The notes beneath the pieces were generated by a model, which saw nothing but the letters and a program-made list of their open reading frames with translations, searched no databases and was not told where the DNA came from. The position numbers were made by a program, and so were the translations under genes. A stretch of DNA of 64,000 nucleotides from Trichuris trichiura (lineage: Eukaryota > Nematoda > Enoplea > Trichinellida > Trichuridae), in assembly GCA_037903355.1 (NCBI GenBank), contig JBAJFE010000016.1:310001-374000 (forward strand), in the 5' to 3' direction. Shown here one piece after another: positions 12,640 through 26,000 of the stretch. Positions within the stretch are counted from its first letter, which is position 1, and every line of letters starts with the position of its first letter.

Positions 12640-12790
12640 TCATTTGGTGAACCTTACTTTAAGTGTTTGATAATATTTTCTTTCATATACTGAGTAAGCT
12701 AACCCTACACCATCGGTCCGGACAGCTGGGTTAACGCAAATCTATGATATCCCCCCAGCTGGTAACTTGACCGTTATCTTTTAAATCAAT
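12640..12790 (-). repeat. Isolated inverted copy of the 210-bp array core
   Basis: Reverse-complemented, this stretch keeps GTCAAGTTACCAGCTGGGG, GCGTTAACCCAGCTGTCCGG and, about 75 bp on, CACTTAAAGTAAGGTTCACC. The sequences between these blocks have diverged beyond recognition. It lies about 350 bp beyond the array in the opposite orientation. Confidence 0.75.
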
Positions 12791-13941
12791 TTTGCTCTTG
12801 TGAAACCGTGAAATAATAAGGCGATCACCTAAACAGACTACGTACGTTCTTCTAAGAACTGCGTTCTCAGATTTAAGTAATCAACGATTAAGTTATCTCT
12901 ACAAGCCCACTCCTGACGAATCTTCAACGGGACTTACGTATGTAATGACGAAATATCTCACTTTATCCTTTCTTAGTCGCATGTTCACCAACATTTGAAT
13001 CCCAGCTCTAACAGCAAGTGCTTTGGGTCCTCATTACAAATTTAAATATTGCAACTTTCGGGCTAACCCAATTGTTAGAAACGCCGCCTATTTTAGCGCG
13101 CAATGGCTTTGCGAACGCGAAAAAAGCTATGCTTTCAGCCTACTTTTGGGTGTTATCTGATTTCCATACGAGAGCTTCGTAACTGTCTCCTGCCAATGGG
13201 CAAGACATAGAAAACAAAAACGTAGAAGTAATAAATGAAATAAACCATTAATAATGTCATATTTTTCCATCTTTCCTTTCGGAGTAAAGGTCAATGATTT
13301 TATCTTTCTGACCGGCGCCATTTATCATGAAAGCATTTCATCAACTGCTTTCCCGCTTTGTAGCTGACGGCAATTTACTGGTTGGCTTATCATTGTCTCT
13401 TTCGATGCAACGTGATAAAGAGCTAGTCGAGCTTTCGCTCGTAGCGATCCCGTGAAGAGATAACACTTTTTATCAGATTTCATATTCGTCATTGAAAGGA
13501 AACTGTTCACTTCCACCCTTCGTGACAAAGCGAATAGTTGACTAGATGATTTCACGCCGTAGTGAAGTCAAAAGGCAATCCGTTCAACATAATTTTATTC
13601 TAAAAAACTACGAAAGTCACAGCTTCAACAATTATCTCACAATAGCTCATTCCAACACTTATTGCTGCATCAGCCTTCCAGCGGAAACAACGTTTAACGA
13701 TTGTTCAAAAGTCAATTCCAACCGCGTACAACATTAATTTATTTCAATAAAGTAAAGTAAACAAATAGATGTGCCAACAAACAAAACCCGACGCGCTAAA
13801 CGGCGAACTATGATTCCGAATCATAGACAGGTGAAATAACAATTCAATTATTCAAGCATCTACATAGAGAATATAATTCGTGAGCTGAAGGTCATAACAA
13901 AATGGAGAGAGATAAGCATATAAACAAAGAAGTGGCTTATT
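12791..13941. other. Intergenic, nothing recognised
   Basis: No supported gene. It lies downstream of the nucleoside transporter, so its right end should hold the 3' UTR of that gene; AATAAA-like hexamers occur on the minus strand near 13740-13750. Confidence 0.4.
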
Positions 13942-15324
13942 CTATGGGCATGTAACGGAAGTGCTGTTAGAAATATATGCGGGATGGCACCATCCTAATT
14001 TCTCATTTACATAATTAACACAAAAGGTAAAATTAACGCCGCATACTACGCCAAGTACAAGAAAAAGGGCAGCCATCATTGCAGCTGTGCGCGACTGCTT
14101 TGCCCCTACTAATCTTGGCAAATACATCATAACTAAACTGGTCAAATGACCTGACGTAAAGGCCATCAACATGCCGCCTATCAAAAAAAGCCAATCCGAA
14201 TTGATCAGTACGGGTAAGGTACGGTATTGGGGTTGAAAGTTGCAGAAAAGGAAAAATGGAATGAACAAAGCTCGAGCTACAACAGGCAACCACAGCCAGC
14301 GAGCCGACGGAAAGCGCAACCAACTGGAAACGAGGTTGCCCATAACGGCAAAAAAATTGAAAACAAGAAAGCACATAACAGCGGAATAGTACCGAGAGCT
14401 AAGCGGGAAATCGCTGGACGATGACTCGATGTTTGCCATCATGGCGGGGAATATGGTGAGCGTAACGAAAAAAATAAAAAATATATTGAACAATTGCTGC
14501 TTCACTTGACAAATCACTTCAATAAGAGGTTTTACTGCTTGGCGGCATCGAGAACAGAAACTATTCCGTTCCGTGCCTTCCCGCAACAGCTGCGTCTTGC
14601 TTTCTTCTTCTGTTGAAATAGCGAATCTGTAGTTTGTCCGAAAGTACCTATTGAAACGAAGAAGCAAGAAGGAGAGCAAACACGTCACAATTGTAAACAG
14701 AGCGCAAGAAAAGTATACAGTAGCCGACATGGGATAGCTTGGACTTAGAGCTACGCTGATGAGGTACATAATTGACGTTATCAAGCCGCTGACGTTTGAA
14801 CCAATCACTACCGCATTGCTATACTTCATTGGGAAGTCCGCGGCAAGCCCGTACACGCAGTTTTGATAGATTCCTGTAGCCGAACATGTCGCTACCACGG
14901 AAACCATAGTTATAACGAAAAACCAATCGGTCCACTGCGTCGTATCCACCGAAGGCAAAATACAAGTGACGGCGAAAACAACAGCCATTGTGCTCAACGA
15001 TATAGCCATACGCTTTAAAAGACCGCCTTTGGTGGGTAAAAACGTGTTAATCAAACTGAATATCAAATTTGGTACTTGAGCACATATTCCAACGTAGGCC
15101 AAAAAATTCTTGGCGTATTCGGGCTCTTGGGCAAACTTGTACTTCGTATAGTAGGCCTCCGAGTTGATGAACAAATTCCAAGGCAACAGAGTGCCAACGC
15201 CATGCAGCAGGAAAAACAAATATACAACATTGAAACGATCCACACGACGCATGCTTGCGTAGTGACTCGTTTGAGCGTCGACTGTTATCTGCTCGACAAC
15301 CATGAAAACGCGTAAGCACCACAA
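13942..15324 (-). CDS. Equilibrative nucleoside transporter (SLC29/ENT family)
   Basis: One uninterrupted frame of 460 residues, the usual length for ENT proteins (about 450-480). It shows about eleven hydrophobic segments, with the ENT opening pattern VYLFFLLHGVGTLLPWNLFI in the first helix. A charged cytoplasmic loop of about 50 residues sits mid-protein (EEESKTQLLREG...). Later helices contain FNFFAVMGNLVSSWL and FTSGHLTSLVMMYLPRLV, the latter typical of ENT transmembrane segment 10. ENTs move nucleosides and nucleobases down their gradient across plasma or organelle membranes. The start could be the listed Met or MRRVDRFN, 24 residues in; the extra N-terminus is not family-like. The gene has no intron although its neighbours are split by many. 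Confidence 0.9.
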   Translation of the reverse strand: MWCLRVFMVVEQITVDAQTSHYASMRRVDRFNVVYLFFLLHGVGTLLPWNLFINSEAYYTKYKFAQEPEYAKNFLAYVGICAQVPNLIFSLINTFLPTKGGLLKRMAISLSTMAVVFAVTCILPSVDTTQWTDWFFVITMVSVVATCSATGIYQNCVYGLAADFPMKYSNAVVIGSNVSGLITSIMYLISVALSPSYPMSATVYFSCALFTIVTCLLSFLLLRFNRYFRTNYRFAISTEEESKTQLLREGTERNSFCSRCRQAVKPLIEVICQVKQQLFNIFFIFFVTLTIFPAMMANIESSSSDFPLSSRYYSAVMCFLVFNFFAVMGNLVSSWLRFPSARWLWLPVVARALFIPFFLFCNFQPQYRTLPVLINSDWLFLIGGMLMAFTSGHLTSLVMMYLPRLVGAKQSRTAAMMAALFLVLGVVCGVNFTFCVNYVNEKLGWCHPAYISNSTSVTCP

Positions 15325-17899
15325 TGATTTGGTTAATGACGAAACTGTGAACTACCGTATAATTGTGTGCAGGTAGCTTATCACTGAGCTCTTGCTATGC
15401 CCAAACGTTCAATCAACTGTAAGTTCGAGCTGACATGGATTAGCAAGCGCTATCTTTCTTAAATGCTCTCGCAGCAACTTTTTTCGCATAGCGAAGATAA
15501 TGAACGAATTAATAAAAACGCTAACCGGCTGCGCCTAGAGCGTAACGATATTATCAGTGAGCGATACGACACCTAACTGGTGCTTTTCTAAGCGCCAAAA
15601 ACAGTTGCTTTGACGATCAACCTTCTTATTCTGATAGCGTAGTTTAGGGCCCATAACGATGATTCTTTGTGAAGCGTATTTATCGATGTAAATTATCATT
15701 TGGACGTGAGATAAAGTGGTTCGACTTCTGCTTTTTGCTTTAACTAATGAAATCGTGGCCCTGCGAGCTTGAGTCTCAAGAGGTCAGTTGCACTATTATC
15801 TTCCTTCAATGTACAGCTCTTACAGGGCTTCGTCGTACTTGCCGCATTAGCCAGGCTATCTTTTTGCGTCATACAGTGTCGATTTAGTAGATTTCCTTCT
15901 GTTTCTCCTGCACAAGATTGATATGACTATATTTTGTAGAGTCTATCAATTCGAGAAAAGGCTGTGGCCCGCGCTGTTCAAACCTATGTTCTTAGAGTCC
16001 TTTTGGTTGAGCAGAAGAAGCTTTTAGTCGTTCAACGTTAGAAAATTTCGGTTGGAAAGGGAAAGTGTTAAAATATGGGTTCTGGTTTGCTTCCACCATC
16101 GATTAAAACTGATTTATCTTAAACAAGGAGTACTGTAGCTACGCAGGGTGAGGCAAACACTATCACCGCCTGCGAACAAAAGAAGTTTCCATTTGTACGC
16201 CTCTTTTTTTCAAGCGCTTACGTATAGGAATTCGAAAACATGGACGCTGAACAATGAAAGGCATAAAAAAATTGATAACGCAATCGTGACGCGTAAAATA
16301 TCGCTTCTTTTTTAAAGGCGCGCAGTTTCCTAACTTTTAAAGGGGTTTTGCGCGCGCCTGAAAAATATCACCTGAAAATCAACTCAACTTACGATTTTTA
16401 AAACTAATCAAATTTAAATTCTCTACTACAGTATGTATTCTCGGTCTTTTTAGCATTTCATGTTTACCGATGGAGGTGATACGCGGTCAAACCCGAAAGC
16501 TTCATTTAGAATAAATGTTCGAAAGGAAATTGTCGGCAAAAAGGTCATAAAGTTTCATTAACACGATTACTCAAAGCAGAACAGCTAGAAATTATAGCGT
16601 GATGCGCAGGTACGAAACAATGAGCCTGAATATAGATAAGCAACGGCAAAGGTAGGATGGAAAAAACAGAAAGACGTGACGTTATTATGTACGTATTCGT
16701 ACACGTGCTGCCCATTACAGAACCGAATAAAGCGCGAATCACTAAATGGCTCGGATTTGGCTTTATGGCGCATCCTCATAACACCATTACATAGAAGAAT
16801 TGTAATTGTTTTGCGTCTTGAACATCCTTCTTTGACGCAATGTTAACGAGAATTTTAAGGTGATTAGTCCACTTTGTTTATTATGGAACAAAGAGCAAAA
16901 TATTTTTCGTATTTACGTTCCTTCTTTGTACAGTGTACGAACAGCAGTTAATACAGATCGTTCTGACGCAATAAAAATGATGAACTACAATATGCGCTTA
17001 CAGCAAAGCGCATACAAGAGGAAACACGATTCTGCTTTTCGTTCAACGGCGGGAACTGCATTAGCAAAAGCAGTAGCGATTTAATGTAGTGGACCACTGC
17101 CAAATCGTTTTAAACAATTAAGAAAAATGTATTTTGTAGCAGAGCTATGTCCCATACATAACTTTCATCAAAAAGCTTTGTTTTCGACTGTTGGAAGTGT
17201 GAGTGTTCAGGAACTGCCCGCTGAACTTCCCGCGCAGTGCGTGGGCGCTTAAGCGCAGTTCCGTTCCACGCTGAAAATCTTATCACTCTTTCCAGCCCTT
17301 TTTGTACTTATTGAACTTTCTTCTACATCGGATTTAACAACACTTTTAGAGCGTATCACTGCGCCGTAAAAAGCGTTTAAAATTGTTGCCACTACTTTCC
17401 AAAAAATTTTGCAAAGCAATTCCCGCTAAACAAACGACGCAGCGCAGAAAAATATATTTTTCGGACAAGTAAAGAAAAGTATTACTTTCAAGGATTCGGA
17501 TTAGCATATACGCAAGTAAAAATCGTCCCATCTCCCCCTGATTATCGAAAAGTCTCTAAATAAGCAGAGCAACGATGTGAAAAACAATTAGTACAAGTCC
17601 CTACTCGGTTGTAACCTCAAAATCAGAACAGCTCCGCCTACAGTATTACATTTTTGCTTTCTCCCCATTGTACCATGCTGCTTTGCTACGAAGGTGGTAA
17701 TTGTTTGGATTTTCGGTGTTCATTTGTTTTTTTCCGTTGTTATTGCCATAGAGCAGAGCATCTCTGCTTAAATAGTCGGCTGCCACAGCAAGCACGTTGA
17801 GCGATAGGACGGCGACCGATGTTTATTGCATGACTGTTATATCGAGTTCGTTGAGCTGTAATACATTATTTTAGTGACGTGAACGGTTCGCTGGCCGAT
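15325..17899. other. Intergenic between divergent ENT and Cdh1 genes
   Basis: This 2.6-kb stretch must hold the promoters of both neighbours. I see no convincing exon. Three TACTGTAG/CTACAGTA octamers occur here (about 16131, 16425 and 17638), more than expected by chance. Confidence 0.4.
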
Positions 17900-19716
17900 A
17901 TGGAATTCCCGGAGGACCAAAACCGTTATCTTGGAACCTTGCTAAATCCCGTTCCGAGGGTACGTTGTTAGCTTCCCTTTCTTTGCTTCTAATTCGCTTT
18001 TGCAGAGATCGCTCAACTTTGGCAGATCGCGTAATCGTTATTGCACTGGAGACAGGTTGATACCTCGTCGTGATCCCGAGGGTTGGGCGGAACGAATTCA
18101 TTATGGAAAGGTTAGCGCAACGGACGAGAAGGCACCGCCGACGTTTTAAGGCAAACAACTGTTTCAGAGCGAAGTGTGCAAGAGAAAACCCGCACGTTTG
18201 CGTCTTTTGGAGGATGACGACGATTCGGACAAGATGATTTATAGAGCCATTTTGGACAACGAATTGTTAAACACAAAAATAGATAACATTAACGTAAGCC
18301 GACCTCATCCGACCCAGTGTTTGGCATCGTGACTTGCAGGAAATTGGTCTGTCAACTCCAAAAGCTCGTCCAAGGAGCATCTACGATTTTTCGCCCGCTC
18401 CGCCGGACGTACGATACTGTCCGTACAGCTTTTCACCTCTTAGTCCCAGCTCGATTAGGTTGCTACGAACTCCAGTCAAAGTATGTGTCACTTTTAGTCA
18501 AGTCGTACTCGTTCAAGTTATCGTCTCATAATTGTTCAGCCAACCAGAAAGATTCACCGCGTACCATATAAAATCTTGGATGCACCCGAGCTGCAAGACG
18601 ACTTCTACTTGAACTTGGTCGATTGGTCCAAGAAGAACGTGCTGGCAGTGGGCTTAGGCGCCAGCGTCTATCTGTGGAATGCGTCGACCAGTCAAGTAAC
18701 AAGATTGTTCGATCTGGGTGACAACGATTCCGTAACCGCCGTTAACTGGTCGAACAATGGCGATACAATAGCCGTTGGCACCGACGATGGTACATGCCAA
18801 TTGTGGGATGCCGCCGCTCAGAAACAAGTCAGCTCTTGGCTTGGTCATTCATCCCGCGTTGGATGCATCGCCTGGAACAACAATTTAGTCTGTTCGGGCA
18901 GCCGAGACCGAACCATCTACGCCCGAGATGTCCGCGCCGGCCATACCGGGCGTGGAAGCAACGCGCGAAGATTCAAAGGCCACGATCAAGAGGTAAATCG
19001 AAAAGTTTGGATACTGTATTTATCTTAAAGATTTTCAGGTTTGTGGTTTGAAATGGTCACCGGATTTTGCTTGTCTCGCATCGGGCGGCAACGACAATCG
19101 CTTGATCGTTTGGTCAATGCGTTGTTCCAGGCCGGTGCAACTTTTCGACAAGCATACCGCTGCCGTAAAAGCTCTTGACTGGTCGCCTCGGCGCCACGGT
19201 CTGTTGGCGTCCGGTGGCGGAGCCGCCGATCGTTGTCTGAAGTTCGTAAAATGTTCGCGCGCTGCACTTTCCACTTCATCTTTTTAACATTTAAGAGTCT
19301 GGAATACTCTTACTGGTCAGTTGGTTAAAAGTATGGACACCGGGTCTCAAGTGTGCAACATGCTTTGGTCGATGCATTCGAGCGAACTGGTCACTACTCA
19401 TGGCTATTCGCAAAATCAGGTAGTCGTATGGCGTTATCCGCAGCTTGAACCTATTGCCAAGCTGTTGGGCCATTCATCCAGGGTGCTCTATTTGGTATGC
19501 AACCAATTCGTGACGTCATCACTTCTCCATATCTATTACATTCAGGCCATGTCTCCCGACGGTGAGTCTATCGTTACCGGAGCTGGTGATGAAACCTTGC
19601 GCTTTTGGCGCGTTTTCACCAAAGAAAAAGAGAATCCGGTACCTTTAGCTTCTAGCAATACTGATTGCCTGCAAGTATTGCGTAATTTAGGAGAGGAAAC
19701 GCTTGGCGTTGTTTGA
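17900..19716 (+). CDS. fzr1: Fizzy-related / Cdh1 activator of the anaphase-promoting complex
   Basis: Eight exons: 17900-17959, 18006-18110, 18168-18293, 18340-18480, 18540-18992, 19039-19241, 19296-19494 and 19546-19716. Phases agree throughout and encode about 485 residues (human FZR1 has 493-496). The N-terminal part holds the C-box (GDRLIPRR), which docks on the APC/C. KILDAPELQDDFYLNLVDWS leads into a seven-blade WD40 propeller with SGSRDR, ASGGNDNRL, LLASGGGAADRC, THGYSQNQVVVW and GAGDETLRFW. Cdh1 recruits D-box and KEN-box substrates for ubiquitination in late mitosis and G1. The junction between exons 6 and 7 (GTTCGT donor) is the least certain. The C-terminal Ile-Arg tail of Cdc20/Cdh1 proteins is not seen; the frame ends ...EETLGVV. 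Confidence 0.93.
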
Positions 19717-20002
19717 GTCCATTTACCGTCAGTCATTTTAGTACGCAAACTGCGGTTCACGTGCAATGCAACCAACTGCGACAATTTTGGTGTCAATAAT
19801 CATTATGTAGAGAGAACATACGCGCGCTATTTACTTTTTTTTCTCCCGTGTAGCCAATGTGCAATCTACAACTTTGTAGGTCCATTGTTTCCATTTGCTC
19901 TCCGTTGACTTGTCAATGCTTTCACAGTTATTTGTACTATCTAATCAAAATTGATCGTCCATGCTTGTTATCTTGTTTCTAATAACGCAGTGTTCAGCTG
20001 CG
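19717..20002. other. Short spacer between convergent genes
   Basis: 286 bp separate the stops of fzr1 (plus) and the carrier gene (minus). It must hold both 3' UTRs. No other feature is seen. Confidence 0.5.
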
Positions 20003-23000
20003 TCATTGTACCGAACGTGCTTGAATTAAAAAGTGCGATACTTTTTCGTAAACAACGAATGTGACGCAAGTAGCCGGAGTGACCCGCAGAATACTTGGCA
20101 GTAAGCCTTTGTAGAAGCCGAGCATTCCTTCGCGTCTGAAAATTTGCATAGCTAGTAAACACACCGTCAAGCAACAATAATGGTGGCACCTCCAAGTTTT
20201 TTTGACGACGTCGAAAATGCCGGCATAGTTGGCATGTTGGTCCTGCAAACGTGCGCGTACTACTTGATACGGATACGTGCTGCAGACGGCGAAGACTTTT
20301 GACAAGGCGGCAAAACAAAGGTGCTCTACGACGCGCTGCAAAAAGAAAGAAAAATAGAAGCCACTTAAATTCAACAGTTTTATGGAAAAAATGCCGACCG
20401 GTTCGCTGGCGCCGAAGGTTGCTTTTAATTCTTCGTACGCCATGAACTGCAGCGCCCCGTGAGATGTCCCTATTATGCCGGGAAGAAAACCCTAAAAATT
20501 TTGCTACCGTTAGGACGTAAGGATTACTAGCGCCCTCTAACTTTGTACAAACCGCGGATGCCTTCGGTAAGAAAAGTCTTACGTAACACGTCGATGAAAC
20601 CGCCATATGACGCAGGCTGACTTTCGTATTGTAAGCAAAGGCGTGTTTTGGCGACCCAAATGGGATTGGTTAATAGCAAAGTTATGTTACCTGAAATGTT
20701 CATTGTTTGCACGCGAACAATTCAAGTCGCTTTCGCGGGAACGCTACAACAGAGATTCTATCGGAAAGGAAGGCAAAATAGAAATGCCTTTTTTGAAGGA
20801 ATCCCGCGATAGCCTATTACGTTTAAGTAACGGAGGCCTAGCGAGATATAATCATTGTTGAACACGAGCAGATAGCGTAGGATAACTTGATTGCAGATTC
20901 GGTTATTAAGAGAACCTTTAAGTTTGGGATTGCTCAGAATGTGCCCTCAATTTGACATAGATCAAAGAAGCACTCACGCGTAAAGTATACCTGATACGCA
21001 GAAGGTATGTGAAGTACATACAGAGCCGGCGCGTATATACGGCATATACAGAATGCAAGCAGTACATGCTGCTTACGCGTAAGTTATTTTCTGTTCTCCA
21101 GGATTTCTACAGCATACGCATAATATACAGGTTGTACATCGTATACACACAAGGTATTCACGAAGTGAACTTTGCCTATAAGCAGAATACCTCCGAAGCC
21201 CGCGGTGTATGCTGTATATACGTCATATATGGCTTCTCCATGGTACACATTGCTTATAACTAGGATGGTTACGGTGTCACGGATCCCACCGTTCCATTTG
21301 GCAGCTTGCTCGCTTTCCGTGCAATCATATAGACAGATAAGGAACGCTGTCAGAACCGGTTCCCAGCAGACCGGTTTTGACTAGTCGTTATCACCGCTCG
21401 TACCGTTAAGTCAGTGTATGAACAGTTCCCGTCGTTGTCGGCTCGTTTTATTTTACGTAGAATAAACTCATGGTAACTATCATCGTTCGCCTGACTATGC
21501 CGCGTTGCGTGACATAGTTTTCTGGTGCCTCGAGCCGGGACCAGGGACATCTAGAGCTTCAGATCAAATCCTTTCCCTGGTTCCGTCGGTTTCGCATTGT
21601 CATCATGCCCGCACCTCGTTCGTCTCGCTCGCTTCGTCTTAGTACGGGATTAGGCCGTGTTCGTCGTGGCAGGTCGACCCGCGTGGTCAGGACAGTCCCG
21701 AGTCCTCGTTGTTCCTCTGGCAGATCTACTCCAGAGATGTCGGCGGAGTTCGATAGCCATGCAGTCCCCGTTCCAAACGAAGCCCAAACGTTGGTGAATC
21801 AACTTTCGGCTACTTTGAACTCTTTTTTGGGTCAATTGAGAGAAGAACTGGTTTCCCTACGCGTTAGCCCTGCGCCTGCAGCCGCAGCTACTTTATCGAC
21901 TTTCACCGATAGCCAGCAGACGCCTGCCGCTCGTTCAAATCTGGATCGTTCGTCCAGCGCCCCTGCTGTCATGCCTTCCACTGTCCCCTCTGAGACTGTA
22001 CCCGTTGAGATGAAAGCGTCTAATGAATGTCTGACTGACGGCACTAGTCCCAAATGTGGTGCCTTCACGAACAAAGATCGTCAAGCTAGTCTTGATGACT
22101 GGATTTCACATATGAATGAATCGAGTCAAACATCGTTTGTGACTCCCGCTTCGTGGCTGAGTGGGATGGCTCCCGCGATTCACATTGAGCCGTTTGACGG
22201 CGATCCACTCAAGTGGGACATTTTTATCAGTAGTTTCAAATCACTTGTGCACAATGTTGTCGGTTCGAACAACCAGCAGTTGGCTATTCTTCGTCAGTTA
22301 CTGGTACCGTCCCTGAGATCAGCACTAGCTTCTTCGCTACATAGCCCAGAAACCTACGTTAATGTGCTACAGGATTTGCGTCGTTTGTATGGAAATTCAA
22401 GCGCAGTCATCGCTGCTTGCCTTCGGAAGCTGTCAAACATCGAACCGGTGAAGGTCCGATGCGATCTTGACGTGGAAAGGTTTTACCTTGAAATACACGG
22501 CGTGTTGAATGTCCTTCGCGCCCGTGATCGAGTGGTCGAGCTGAAATCTGCATATCCACTCCACGCCGTCGTTCCGAAGTTGACATACCATTTGCAACGG
22601 AAGTGGGCGCGACGAGTATTTGAGAACCGACCTCGAGAACCAACGATTTAGGATTTGGACCAATGGCTCGAGCAAATAGTATTAACGAATCGAATGGTTG
22701 AGCCCGCTGAATCGAGCAGAAGCCAATCGCTGACTGTGAGGCAGCGTCCTTCAAATCGTCTATCAAAGAGTCGCCGTTCCCATCTGAACGTTACTACCGT
22801 AGTGAGCGATGTACCGTGTGTCTTGTGCCAAGGGGATCACTTACTTTCCGCCTGTCCGCAGTTCATGAGCTTCACTCCGAACCGTCGAGCCGAAATTGTG
22901 AAGGAGCATGGACGTTGTTTCGCCTGTCTCGATGATATGCACGAAGCGCGACATTGTCCGCAGAAGGTGCGATGTGATGCTCCGCGCTGTAACCGGAAGC

Positions 23001-26000
23001 ACCACCGTTTACTACATGGCTCTTCTCGGGTGTGGCCTACGAAGGTAGACTCGCATGCCGTTGCTAATTCTGGCGGCAGCCACACTGCTACGATTGGGAC
23101 AAATACAGTCGATCGCGTCTCCATCTGCCTTTCAGTGATTCCAATCACTGTTCTTGCTAACAATCGGTCTATGCAGTCCTACGCTCTTTTAGACCCTGGG
23201 AGCCAGGGGACTCTAGTGACAGACGAAATGGCTCGTTCCCTGAACTTGGAAAAGAAACCCTCAAACGTGCGCATCTCTACGTTTCACGGACAGGATCCTT
23301 CGCTAAGAGTATTTTCAGTAGATTTCGACATTTGCGGACGAAACGACGGACAGCGTTTCAAAGTTAACGGCGCGTTAGTTGTTCCGACCTTGAATTTGTC
23401 GTGCCGAGTAGTCAATTGGGGCAAAGAAAAGAATAAGTGGCCACATCTAAGGGATCTTCCTTTGAGTACCGTCGATTATAAGAGAGTCTCAGTGCTGATT
23501 GGTGCGGATAATTTCGATATTATGCAGCCACTGGCATTGCGGAAACCAAAACACAAAGGCCATCCGCTCGGGATGCTAACCCCATTGCGTTGGACCGTCG
23601 TAGGTAGGCTGCCTCAAGCTATCAGACCGTTTCAAAATTTCGTGCGGCGGACTGTTAACGAGATTGTCGTCAAGGAAAGGGACCATGTTGAATCTGAGTT
23701 AGAAATATATGAACGCTTTTGGAAAACTGAAAGCTTCGGAACGAAACCGATAACGGAGTGTCAGGATATGAATCCTGCTCGCGCGATCGAGTGGCCATCG
23801 TCATTTCAGTTCGTTGATGGTCGATACGAGGTAGGCTTGTTATGGAAGACAGATCGTGTAGAGCTCCCCTATAATCGTCCCTTGGCGCTGGGAAAATTTG
23901 TCTCTTTGCGCAGAAAGCTGTTGTCGGATAGAATTCTACACGACCAGTATTGTGACGCCATTTCCTACCTCATTCGTTCGGGAATTGTTCGTGCTGTATC
24001 GTCGTATGAAGCAAATCTTCCATTCGGACGAGTTTGGTATCTTCCCCATCATCCGGTGCGCCAGCACGCCAAACCTGGCAAGGTCGAGTTGTTTTCGATG
24101 CCTCAGCAGAATTTGAAGGCCTCTCGTTAAATGATTGCTTATCCAAAGGGCCAGATCTGCTGTGCCACCTGACCTCATTGCTGATTCGTTTTCGCCTTCG
24201 GCCAGACGCAGCGACGTCAGATATAGCGAGCATGTTCCATCAAGTCAGTGTCCCCGTTTAAGACCGTTCCGTCCTACGATTTCTCTGGTGCGACACTGTT
24301 GACACTCCGCCGAGGACTTATGAATTCACGCGCCAGGTGTTTGGCTTGACGTCAGCCCTGCTTCATGCAGTTACGCGCTATTATGCTGTATCTACGAATT
24401 TCTACCACGGGAGATGGCTTTGCGGTTCAGCCAACAGTTCTACGTCGACAACTACCTGGATTCGTTTTCGACTCCCGAAGAAGCGATAACATATTGTGCA
24501 GCTCTGAAAGAAGCTTTGCTTAAAGGCGGTTTTCCCCTAGTTAAATGGGCCTCGACGTCCATGGATGTCTTGTGTTCATTCCCTGAAGAAGATCGCTGGC
24601 AATCTTACGTCAATCTGAATCTAGGCACGTCTTGCGTAGAGAATGTGCTTGGCCTCTACTGGGATTCCGTAACAGACACAGTTCGATTCCAAGTGTCTGT
24701 TCCCGTGCAGGTCGTAACTACAAAGAGAGAGCTATTTAGTGCTGTGGCACGCTTATACGACCCTATGGGACTGCTAGCTCCCCTCGTCGTAAGAGCTAAA
24801 TGGATGATGCGGCAGGCAACGTGTGAAACGGATGGCTGGGATACGCCGATCACCAGTGAAGTTCAACGAGATTATCAGCGTTGGCTAGCAGAATTAGAAT
24901 CGGTTAAAAATTTGTCCATTCCCCGTTGGCCTGGAATTAAGTCGGACATAAACGACGTAAAACTGCACGTCTTCGCAGATGCCTCCGAGCTTGCATTCGG
25001 CGCAGTAGTCTATGCTCGTTTCATTGGTGACAGTAGAAGTTTGTCGACAGCACTGATTATGTCTAAATCTCGTATAACACCTCGTAGGAAGCTTACAATA
25101 CCGAGATTGGAATTGCAAGCAACTGTCCTTGCATTACGTCTAGGCCAAACGGCGGCTGAAATCATGGGCATTGACTCCAGTCGAGTCACTTATTGGACGG
25201 ATTCTTTAACAGTTCTTAAGTGGCTGAAAATGGACAGTCAACGACTGAAGTCCGTCGCTCATCGGATTGCGGAAATAACGACAGATAGCGAGATAAGGCA
25301 GTGGCGACACGTTCCTGGGAGATTGAATCCGGCCGAGACATTTCCAGAGGCGTATCAGCGTCCCGCTTCGCAGTAACGTCACAACGTTGGTTTGTAGGTC
25401 CGCAGTTTTTAAGGTCGCAAGAAGAACTATGGCCCGTGATGCCAACTTTAGCCGATGTGGACTCCGGAGAGTCTCAAGTAAGGGCTCATGACTTGGACAT
25501 CAATTTAGTGAATATCGGTTCGACAAATGCGATCCTTCGATTGTTTGACTTAATGTCAGACTTCCCAAAGATAATAAGAATTATTGCTTATGTATATTAT
25601 TTCGTCGCGCGGGAAAGACATCTGTACCGGTCAAGGATAATAACGGCGTCAGAAGTTCAAGGCGCCACATTCTTATGCATTCGTCTTCTACAGAAAGAAT
25701 TTTTGACCGAAGATCTACAGGTTTTAACCAACGGACGTTCCCTGAGTGTTCGTTCGCCGTTGGCCGTCTTAGATCCATTTATCGATGATAAAGGACTACT
25801 TCGAGTGGGCGGAAGACTGAAGTTCGCCAATTTGTCAATGGATGCGAAACATCCAGTTATACTTCCAGGACCTAATGCCTTTGTCCACCGCCTGGTCTGG
25901 CACTACCATTTAAAACTGATGCACGCTAGAACCGAAAGAGTCTTGGCTGAGCTAAGGGCACAATTTTGGCTCATGGGAGGAAGAAGATCAGTGCGGAGAG

